From: Lachnospiraceae bacterium
GTDB lineage: Bacteria; Bacillota; Clostridia; Lachnospirales; Lachnospiraceae
Length of the DNA stretch: 64,000 bases
Direction of reading: 5' to 3'
Assembly (NCBI GenBank): GCA_017433725.1
Contig: JAFRGQ010000066.1
Coordinates: 1 to 64,000 of the forward strand
The notes under the pieces are model-generated. The model searched no databases and was not told the origin of the DNA. It was given only the letters and a program-made list of their open reading frames with translations. The position numbers were made by a program, and so were the translations under genes. Positions 9,292 through 15,751 of the stretch are shown here, piece after piece; the stretch's first letter is position 1, and every line of letters begins with the position of its first letter.

Positions 9292-9840
9292 ATGGTTAAC
9301 ATAATTGTGGTTTTTCGTAAGATGGAGGACGCCAGGAACATACGAAGTGTTCTGATGCGGAACGGTTTTACGGTAACCGCTGTATGCAGCACCGGTTTGC
9401 AGGCAATCGGTTTGTTCGATGATCTTAAGAACGGGATCGTGATATGCGGCTATCAGCTGACGGATATGCTTTACACGGAGATATATGATAACCTGCCGCA
9501 GGATTTCCATATGCTGCTCATGGCAAGGGAATCGGTCCTTCCGGATCTTAAGGGGAATGATATTGTATGTCTGCCTCTGCCGGCCAGGGTGAGGGATCTG
9601 ACAGAGACGGTCGCGATGATGCAGCGGACGATAGAAGTCCGCATCAAAAAGAAGCGTCAGGGACCGCGCGGGCGGTCCGCTGAGGATAAGGCAGCTATTG
9701 ACAACGCCAAGAAGCTGCTCATGAACCGAAACAATATGACAGAGCCGGAAGCCCATCGATATCTGCAGAAGACGGCCATGGATACCGGAACGTCCATGGT
9801 CGAAACAGCACAGATGGTGCTTGACCTGTTTTCACTGTGA
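9292..9840 (+). CDS. ANTAR-domain RNA-binding antiterminator with pseudo-receiver domain
   Basis: 182 residues. The first ~115 have the size and alternation of a receiver fold but lack the acidic DD pair and central phospho-Asp block, so this is a pseudo-receiver. A short basic linker (KKKRQGPRGRS) leads to a C-terminal three-helix ANTAR domain (DNAKKLLMNRNNMTEPEAHRY, then YLQKTAMDTGTSMVETAQMV). ANTAR domains bind paired hairpins in nascent RNA and block terminators. The 19-nt spacing after glnA implies one operon and a role in nitrogen control, probably of glnA itself through the hairpin at 7879-7913. Function is inferred from context; the domain call is firm. Confidence 0.88.
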   Translation: MVNIIVVFRKMEDARNIRSVLMRNGFTVTAVCSTGLQAIGLFDDLKNGIVICGYQLTDMLYTEIYDNLPQDFHMLLMARESVLPDLKGNDIVCLPLPARVRDLTETVAMMQRTIEVRIKKKRQGPRGRSAEDKAAIDNAKKLLMNRNNMTEPEAHRYLQKTAMDTGTSMVETAQMVLDLFSL

Positions 9841-9844
9841 TACG

Positions 9845-9874
9845 TTGTATAGACAGATAAAGATGTGATAAAAT
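9845..9874 (+). promoter_or_regulatory. Promoter of the hicB-like gene
   Basis: TTGTAT (9845-9850), 18-bp spacer, TAAAAT (9869-9874). A widely spaced inverted repeat, CGCCAAAA (9883-9890) with TTTTGGCG (9936-9943), lies in the leader and could form an RNA stem or a looped operator. Confidence 0.5.
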
Positions 9875-9990
9875 GAATACATCGCCAAAAATATCATACT
9901 GATACCATGCCTTAAGTGGAAAGAATGAAATCGGCTTTTGGCGTCTTTATCATAAAATATGTAAAAGCTTAGCTTTTTTAGGAGACCGAT

Positions 9991-10269
9991 ATGAAGTTTA
10001 CATACCCTGCAATATTTAAGAAAAATAAAGAAGGCGGTTACGACGGCCGCTTTGTCGATCTTGCCTGCTGCGAGGTGAGCGGCTACAGCCTGGATGATGC
10101 GATCCGCAATGCGATAGAGGCGGAAGGCGACTGGATCCGTCTTGAGATGGAGGAAGACATACCGACCTTTCCGCCGGTTTCCGATCTGGAAGATCTCGAA
10201 CTCAAAGAAGGGGAGATTGCCAGAAACATCGGCGTCAATGTGCGGTTCTATGACGGCTGGGATGAATAA
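9991..10269 (+). CDS. HicB-family protein without a HicA partner
   Basis: 92 residues. The first half (KFTYPAIFKKNKEGGYDGRF, then VDLACCEVSGYSLDDAIRNA) matches the partial RNase-H-like fold of HicB antitoxins, where it binds and inhibits the HicA mRNA interferase. No HicA-sized frame lies beside it, and the C-terminus is acidic with no obvious DNA-binding helix. It is therefore an orphan HicB-like protein, or one whose toxin is elsewhere. The start has AGGAG upstream. A 23-codon frame overlaps its stop codon and leads to a response regulator gene, so it may be co-transcribed with the two-component genes. Confidence 0.75.
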   Translation: MKFTYPAIFKKNKEGGYDGRFVDLACCEVSGYSLDDAIRNAIEAEGDWIRLEMEEDIPTFPPVSDLEDLELKEGEIARNIGVNVRFYDGWDE

Positions 10270-10333
10270 AATATTCAAGAACGCGATAAATGACTTGCTA
10301 AAGGATGAACGGGGGAGGGAGCAATATCCCTAA
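10262..10333 (+). CDS. 23-residue leader peptide frame before the response regulator
   Basis: The ATG overlaps the end of the hicB-like gene (stop at 10267-10269), and the frame MNKIFKNAINDLLKDERGRE plus QYP stops at 10331-10333, five bases before the GTG of the response regulator. The regulator's only good ribosome binding site (GGGAGGGAG) lies inside this frame, about 18 nt from its GTG, so the regulator could be translated by re-initiation. It could also be a signal peptide precursor, but it lacks AgrD features. Not proven to be translated. Confidence 0.3.
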   Translation: MNKIFKNAINDLLKDERGREQYP

Positions 10334-10338
10334 AAAAA

Positions 10339-11046
10339 GTGGTTAAGATAGCGATAGTTGAAGACGAGGATCTGTATGCGGATCAGTTAAATGAATTTAT
10401 TAATAAATATGCCGATGAGTCCCATGAAATCATTCGTCAGGTGCGTTTTTATGACGGGGATGAGATCGCAGAAAAGTATGACGGTTCTTACGATATCATC
10501 CTGATGGACATTCAGATGAAATTCATGGATGGCATGTCTGCTGCGGAGGAAATCAGAAAGAGGGACCGGAACGTTATCATCATGTTCATTACGAACCGGG
10601 TCGATTATGCTATCCGCGGTTATGAGGTGGATGCGCTTGACTATATTGTTAAGCCGGTCAGCTATTTTTCCTTTGCCAGGAAACTCGAAAGGGCGATCAG
10701 CCGTATCCCTGATAAGGAAGATGTGACGATCACGCTGAATTATCCGCAGGGAATGGTCAGACTGCGTGTCGATGATATATTCTATGCCGAGAGCGAAGGT
10801 CATAACCTGGTCTATCATACCGTTCAAGGAGAATATCGTATCCGGCGTAAGATGTCCGAGGTGGAGGCCGAGCTGGTACCGCACGGCTTTTTCCGCAGCA
10901 ATAAAGGGTATCTGGTCAACCTGAAACATGTGGACGGTGTGCAGGACGGCTGTTGTCTCATCGCGGGACAAAAGCTGCTCATAAGCCGTTCCCGAAAAGC
11001 GGATTTCATGCTGGCTATGATGGAGAATATCGGCAGTTCCGTGTGA
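10339..11046 (+). CDS. LytTR-family response regulator
   Basis: 235 residues: an N-terminal receiver with acidic EDED at 8-11, the phospho-acceptor Asp57 in IILMDIQM, and the conserved lysine in IVKPVSYF. The C-terminal LytTR DNA-binding domain starts near residue 135 (YAESEGHNLVYH, FFRSNKGYLVNLKHV). It belongs to the AgrA/VirR type that binds direct-repeat promoters. The GTG start is 18 nt from the best ribosome binding site, so translation may be coupled to the small frame upstream. It is paired with the GHKL kinase 36 nt downstream. There is no agrB or agrD nearby, so the signal is unknown. Confidence 0.92.
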   Translation: MVKIAIVEDEDLYADQLNEFINKYADESHEIIRQVRFYDGDEIAEKYDGSYDIILMDIQMKFMDGMSAAEEIRKRDRNVIIMFITNRVDYAIRGYEVDALDYIVKPVSYFSFARKLERAISRIPDKEDVTITLNYPQGMVRLRVDDIFYAESEGHNLVYHTVQGEYRIRRKMSEVEAELVPHGFFRSNKGYLVNLKHVDGVQDGCCLIAGQKLLISRSRKADFMLAMMENIGSSV

Positions 11047-11082
11047 TACGGAACTGTATGTGGGGAAGCGTGAGGCACAGTA

Positions 11083-12423
11083 ATGGTTTATGAAGATATA
11101 CCCAGATTATATTCCGCAATCGCCGAGTGGGGGGCGTGCATGCTATGCTGTCTGATCTTTCCGCGGCGGTGCAGTAATCTGCATTTTATATTGTCATCGA
11201 CGGGATTCCTTGTCTTTCAATGTGTTTTTATGGTCCTTACTGCAGATGTACCGATTGTGCTCTGGATCCCGTGTATGGCGGTCGCAGTCTTTGCAATGTA
11301 CACCTTTATCTTCTGCATATGCGATTTCAGTCTGTGGAAAGCGGTTTATCAGTGTGCAATTGCTTTTCTCCTGGCGGAATTCGCCGCTTCTTTTACCTGG
11401 CAGCTCGAATGTTATGTGATGGCCAGAACTACATCGAACGGTGAAGCGTACGAGGCGGACCCGTATGCTTTCCTGTACCTGTTTATTATGCTTATACTCT
11501 ATTTGTTGATTTTTCTGGTGACATGGCACCTGAGACAGTACTTCCGAAGCGGTTTTGTCGAGTATGAGACAACATGGCAGGAAATGCTCAGCGTGGTCCT
11601 TGTCGTCTCATTGACATTCATATTCAGCAATATCAGTTTTTTTATGCCGAATACTCCGTTTTCGGGACAGCTTATGCCCGATATTATGGTGATCCGGACC
11701 ATCGTCGATTTTGCGGGCATCTCCATTGTATACGCTGTTGAAATGCAGATCACAAATCTGCGCGTAGAGTCAGAAATCATCCGGATGGAGTCCATCCTGA
11801 AGACACAATACGATCAATACCGTACATATCAGGACAGTATCGATATGATCAACATCAAGTATCATGACCTTAAGCATCAGATACAGGGCATGAAAGCGGA
11901 GATGGATCCCGAAAAGCGAAAGGAATGGATCGAGCGTCTGGAGAATGAGGTGGCGGATTACAGGCCGGAGAAGGAGACCGGCAATGCTGTCCTCGACACG
12001 ATCATATCCGGAAAAACGCCGATCATACGGTCTATGGATATCAAGTTCACATGTGTCGTGGACGGAAGACTGTTGGAGTTCATGCACGTAGCTGATATCT
12101 GTACACTGTTCGGAAATGCACTGGACAATGCGCTTGAACATGTCGTGACGCTGCGCGATCCGGAAAAACGAATCATACATCTGACGGTGAGCGAGCAGAG
12201 GGGTTTCGTCTATATTATGATGTCGAACTACTGTGAGGAGGAGATTGCATTTGCAAACGGCCTTCCCCTCACGACCAAGATCGACATCCGTAATCACGGC
12301 TTCGGAGTCAAATCCATAAGGAAAACTGCCGAGAAATATGACGGAAGCGCCATGTGGACGCTGCAGGATCAGATGCTGGAGCTGAAAGTGCTGATTCCGA
12401 TACCCAGAGAGAATGCAGCGTGA
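11083..12423 (+). CDS. GHKL sensor histidine kinase (AgrC-like)
   Basis: 446 residues. About six hydrophobic segments fill residues 1-225 and form the membrane sensor. A coiled region follows, then the phospho-acceptor His261 in the YHDLKHQIQ motif and the ATPase N box FGNALDNALEH, typical of the GHKL/HPK10 kinases that partner LytTR regulators. A GFGVKSI glycine box lies near the C-terminus. It should phosphorylate the regulator encoded just before it. A terminator follows immediately. The ligand cannot be read from the sequence. Confidence 0.9.
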   Translation: MVYEDIPRLYSAIAEWGACMLCCLIFPRRCSNLHFILSSTGFLVFQCVFMVLTADVPIVLWIPCMAVAVFAMYTFIFCICDFSLWKAVYQCAIAFLLAEFAASFTWQLECYVMARTTSNGEAYEADPYAFLYLFIMLILYLLIFLVTWHLRQYFRSGFVEYETTWQEMLSVVLVVSLTFIFSNISFFMPNTPFSGQLMPDIMVIRTIVDFAGISIVYAVEMQITNLRVESEIIRMESILKTQYDQYRTYQDSIDMINIKYHDLKHQIQGMKAEMDPEKRKEWIERLENEVADYRPEKETGNAVLDTIISGKTPIIRSMDIKFTCVVDGRLLEFMHVADICTLFGNALDNALEHVVTLRDPEKRIIHLTVSEQRGFVYIMMSNYCEEEIAFANGLPLTTKIDIRNHGFGVKSIRKTAEKYDGSAMWTLQDQMLELKVLIPIPRENAA

Positions 12424-12486
12424 GAAGTCGGCGTGATTCCCTGCGATTCGTGCCGCAAACGCCGCAGTTTATGTCAAAAACAATCG

Positions 12487-12533
12487 AAAGCACAATATTC
12501 TGCTAAGATAGAATACAGAGTATTGTGCTTTTG
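12487..12533 (+). terminator. Terminator of the two-component operon, adjoining the GH3 gene
   Basis: AAAGCACAATATTCTG (12487-12502) pairs with CAGAGTATTGTGCTTT (12516-12531), 16 bp with one G-T pair, then TTTT overlapping the stem end. It ends 22 nt before the GH3 start, so it may also control that gene. The arms share the CACAAT/ATTGTG core seen in the long hairpins at 31184 and 51958. Confidence 0.8.
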
Positions 12534-12554
12534 TAGTACATGAGGAGGAAAGAT

Positions 12555-14981
12555 ATGAAACACAAAGACATACTTGATCAGATGACCCTCATAGAGAAAG
12601 CCGCTATCGTCGGCGGTCAGGGCGAGTGGCAGACATGGCCGATCCCGCGCCTTAATATTCCGTCGATGTACTGCTCCGACGGGCCTCACGGTATCCGAAA
12701 ACAGGCGGGCGCAGGCGATCATCTCGGTCTTAACGAGTCTCTGAAAGCGACCTGCTTCCCGACAGCCGCAACGGTAGCGAACAGCTGGGACGTTGCACTC
12801 GGTGAGAAAATAGGCCGGGCTCTCGGTGAGGAGGCAATGGCGGAGGATGTCCACATTCTTCTCGGTCCGGGTATGAACATGAAGAGAAGCCCGCTCTGCG
12901 GACGTAATTTTGAGTATTTTTCGGAGGACCCGCATCTTGCCGGCAAGATGGCAGCGGCCTATGTCCGCGGAATCCAGAGCAAGGGAGTGCGCTCCTGCAT
13001 CAAGCATTTTGCGGTGAACAGCCAGGAAGAACGCCGTATGGCGATGGATGCTGTCGTTGACGAGAGGACGCTTAGGGAAATTTATCTGACAGCATTTGAA
13101 ATCGCGATCAAAGAAGGAAAAGCCAAGGCTCTCATGACCAGCTATAACGAGGTCAACGGGGAGTACGCCAATGAGAACGCTCATCTGCTTCTCGATATCC
13201 TTCGCGGAGAATGGGGATACGATGGCATGGTCGTTACAGACTGGGGCGGATCCAATGATCATGTCAAGGGAATCAAATGCCGCAGCAACCTCGAGATGCC
13301 GAATCCCGGACTAGACTCGGCGCGTCAGGTCATCGCAGCGATTGAGAACGGAACCCTGACCAAGGCGGAACTTGATCTGTGTGTAGATGATCTTCTCGAC
13401 GCTATTCTTGAGACAACGCAGGCGGCGAAAGGTCACAGCACGGAATTCGACATTGAAGGTCATCATGCACTTGCCCGGGAAGCCGCGGCACAGTGCGCTG
13501 TGCTCCTTAAGAACGAGGGAAAGATTCTCCCGCTCGCTGAGGGAACAAAGGTCGCGGTAATCGGTGATTTCGCATTCAAGCCGAGATATCAGGGTGCAGG
13601 CTCATCCATGGTAAATACGACGAAACTCGAGTCCTTCATCGAGATAGCGCAGGAAAGCTCCGCTCTGGAAATCGTGGCATCCTCGGCAGGCTATCAGAGG
13701 AACGGTGATCCGGATGAAGCGCTGAAAAATGAGGCAGTTGAGGCCGCAAAACAGGCAGATGTCGTTCTCTACTTCTTCGGTCTCGATGAAATGAGCGAGT
13801 CTGAGGGTCTTGACCGTCAGCATATGAAGCTCCCGAAGGTCCAGCTCGAGCTCCTTAAGGCCCTGGCAGGGGCCAATCCGAACATAGTCGGAATTCTTTC
13901 CGGAGGATCCTCCATCGAGATGGACTGGGATACGGATCTGAAAGCTGTTCTGCACGGTTATCTTACCGGACAGGCAGGCGGAGGTGCTGTCTACGACATC
14001 ATCACCGGAGCAGTCAATCCATCCGGCAAGCTCGCTGAGACGTATCCAGTCGCGTATGAAGACACGCCGGCGTTCAATTATTATCCGGCAAAGGAGAGAA
14101 CATCCGAGTACCGTGAAGGTCTCTATATCGGCTACAGGTACTTTGACACAGCGCATGTACCGGTCAAGTACCCGTTCGGATACGGACTTTCCTACACAAA
14201 ATTTGAATACACTGACCTCAAAGTGAACGCGGAAGGCGCGACCTTTAAGATTATCAATACAGGAAAACTTGACGGTGCCGAAATCGCGCAGCTCTACATC
14301 TCTCTCCCGGGTGCAGAAGTCTTCCGTCCTGAGAAAGAGCTGAAAGGGTTTGCCAAAGTGTTCCTGAAAGCGGGCGAGACGAAGACCGTGACCATTGCTT
14401 TCAACGATATGACGTTCCGCTATTGGAATGTGGAGGATGAAGCATGGGCTGTGGAGGGCGGCATTTACAAGATCCTGGTCGGTTCAAGCTCCGCGGATAT
14501 TCGTCTTGCAGCGGACCTGTCTGTAGCAGGGGTCGGCTCCGGCAATCCGTATGACAGGAAGAAGGTTCCTGCTTATTACAGCGGTGATATCACGAGAGTT
14601 CCGGACGGACAGTTCGAAACGATCCTGGGCAGACCGATCCCGGACGGATCCTGGACGCGCGATCTGACGGAAAACGATGCGATCTGTCAGCTGAAGAACT
14701 CAAAAAGCTGGATCTGCCGAAGAGTGTACGGCGTCCTTGAGCGGAAGAAAAAGAAAGCCGAAGCTGCAGGAAAACCGGATCTCAATGTTCTCTTTATCTA
14801 CAACATGCCTTTCCGAGCAATCGGAAAGATGACAGGCGGAGCTGTCAGCCAGGAGATGGTAGAGGGCATGGTAAAAGTAGTGAACGGACATTTCTTCGGA
14901 GGCATCGGAACTGTGATCGGCGGATATTTCCGCAACGGAAGGCTCAATAAAGCATATGAGAAGAGCCTGAAGAAACAGTGA
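12555..14981 (+). CDS. GH3 beta-glucosidase, classical domain order
   Basis: 808 residues, cytoplasmic (no signal peptide). The N-terminal GH3 barrel carries GRNFEYFSEDP, KHFAVNSQE and the nucleophile Asp229 in MVVTDWGGSN. Then comes the GH3 C-terminal sandwich (GAGSSMVNT, FFGLDEMSESEGLDR), a fibronectin III-like domain (YPFGYGLSYTKFEYT), and an extra tail of about 130 residues after the FnIII domain containing GGAVSQEMVEGMVKV and the glycine-rich GGIGTVIGGYF. It releases glucose or similar sugars from beta-linked oligosaccharides. The ATG at 12555 follows GAGGAGG. The tail is not part of the standard family and has no function I recognise. A GtrA-like gene follows after 66 nt. Confidence 0.93.
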   Translation: MKHKDILDQMTLIEKAAIVGGQGEWQTWPIPRLNIPSMYCSDGPHGIRKQAGAGDHLGLNESLKATCFPTAATVANSWDVALGEKIGRALGEEAMAEDVHILLGPGMNMKRSPLCGRNFEYFSEDPHLAGKMAAAYVRGIQSKGVRSCIKHFAVNSQEERRMAMDAVVDERTLREIYLTAFEIAIKEGKAKALMTSYNEVNGEYANENAHLLLDILRGEWGYDGMVVTDWGGSNDHVKGIKCRSNLEMPNPGLDSARQVIAAIENGTLTKAELDLCVDDLLDAILETTQAAKGHSTEFDIEGHHALAREAAAQCAVLLKNEGKILPLAEGTKVAVIGDFAFKPRYQGAGSSMVNTTKLESFIEIAQESSALEIVASSAGYQRNGDPDEALKNEAVEAAKQADVVLYFFGLDEMSESEGLDRQHMKLPKVQLELLKALAGANPNIVGILSGGSSIEMDWDTDLKAVLHGYLTGQAGGGAVYDIITGAVNPSGKLAETYPVAYEDTPAFNYYPAKERTSEYREGLYIGYRYFDTAHVPVKYPFGYGLSYTKFEYTDLKVNAEGATFKIINTGKLDGAEIAQLYISLPGAEVFRPEKELKGFAKVFLKAGETKTVTIAFNDMTFRYWNVEDEAWAVEGGIYKILVGSSSADIRLAADLSVAGVGSGNPYDRKKVPAYYSGDITRVPDGQFETILGRPIPDGSWTRDLTENDAICQLKNSKSWICRRVYGVLERKKKKAEAAGKPDLNVLFIYNMPFRAIGKMTGGAVSQEMVEGMVKVVNGHFFGGIGTVIGGYFRNGRLNKAYEKSLKKQ

Positions 14982-14998
14982 GGGGAAAGTCGCTATAA

Positions 14999-15025
14999 GC
15001 CGGGCTGATAGTGATCAGTCCCGGC
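14999..15025 (+). other. Intergenic hairpin between the GH3 and GtrA-like genes
   Basis: GCCGGG (14999-15004) pairs with CCCGGC (15020-15025), with TGAT/ATCA extending inside. No T-run follows, so this looks like an mRNA stability or processing stem inside an operon rather than a terminator. Confidence 0.5.
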
Positions 15026-15047
15026 AATCAAAAGAAGGAGGAATAAT

Positions 15048-15602
15048 ATGGGCTTTTGGAACAGTTTTGCCGAGAAACACCCCGGCGCTGCCAAGTGGAT
15101 TCGAGAGGGCGGGCTATTTGTCATAGTGAGTAACGTTATTACCGTACTGAAATATATTATGCTTCAGTTCCTGCCGGCGGCATTTTCATCGCTGCCAAAG
15201 ATAGACTTCGGATTTCCGGGGATTGATCTGACGCTATTCGGAGAGACCTTCAAGTGGAATATTATCGGATACGATGCCGCGCACGGCGGACTTCCGTATT
15301 TCTGCGCGTACATGGTGGCGATGGTCATCGGCGAGTGCATCAACTTCCCGCTCCAGAGAAATCTCGTGTTCCGCAGCAAGGGTAATATTTACTACCAGAT
15401 GATGTGGTATTTCATCGCGTTCTGTATCGTAACCTGCATTGTGAACTCGATCAACTGTATCTGGGTAGCGGTAGCAGGAAAATTTGTTCCCAGCGCGGTG
15501 TATAATATCGGAACAACGCTCCTGAACGGTGCTGTCTCCATGGTCGTATTCTTTATCGTGAATAAGATCATCTTCCCGGAAGGCGAACCGGAGAAAAAAT
15601 AA
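15048..15602 (+). CDS. GtrA-like four-helix membrane protein
   Basis: 184 residues with about four hydrophobic segments. The block GECINFPLQRNLVFRSKGN matches the GtrA/DPMS pattern (N-F-x-x-x-R-x-x-V-F-x-S). GtrA-like proteins are small membrane proteins often tied to polyprenyl-linked sugar export. Unlike short GtrA proteins it carries an extra loop between helices 1 and 2. It lies between two GH3 genes, which suggests a role in handling a glycan or sugar across the membrane; that is inference. The ribosome binding site AAGGAGGA is strong. Confidence 0.65.
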   Translation: MGFWNSFAEKHPGAAKWIREGGLFVIVSNVITVLKYIMLQFLPAAFSSLPKIDFGFPGIDLTLFGETFKWNIIGYDAAHGGLPYFCAYMVAMVIGECINFPLQRNLVFRSKGNIYYQMMWYFIAFCIVTCIVNSINCIWVAVAGKFVPSAVYNIGTTLLNGAVSMVVFFIVNKIIFPEGEPEKK

Positions 15603-15693
15603 TGACATTCCGTTTATGACATAATTTTAACGGTTCATGCCAGAAGCCGCACAGGTTTTTTCTGTGTGATAATCTAAGTGTATCCTAAGTATG

Positions 15694-15724
15694 CCCTCTG
15701 ATGTTTCTTTGGGAAAAGAGAGGG
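15694..15724 (+). other. Leader hairpin before the swapped-domain GH3 gene
   Basis: CCCTCT pairs with AGAGGG and, inside, TCTTT with AAAGA. It lies about 28 nt before the ATG and has no T-run. Possibly an mRNA-stabilising 5' stem. Confidence 0.4.
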
Positions 15725-15751
15725 TAAATAATTATAAAGGGAGGGAAAGGT

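Noticed and set aside
10339-12423. Complete Agr-type quorum-sensing locus
   Set aside because: The regulator and kinase are present, but no AgrB protease or AgrD peptide gene is found.
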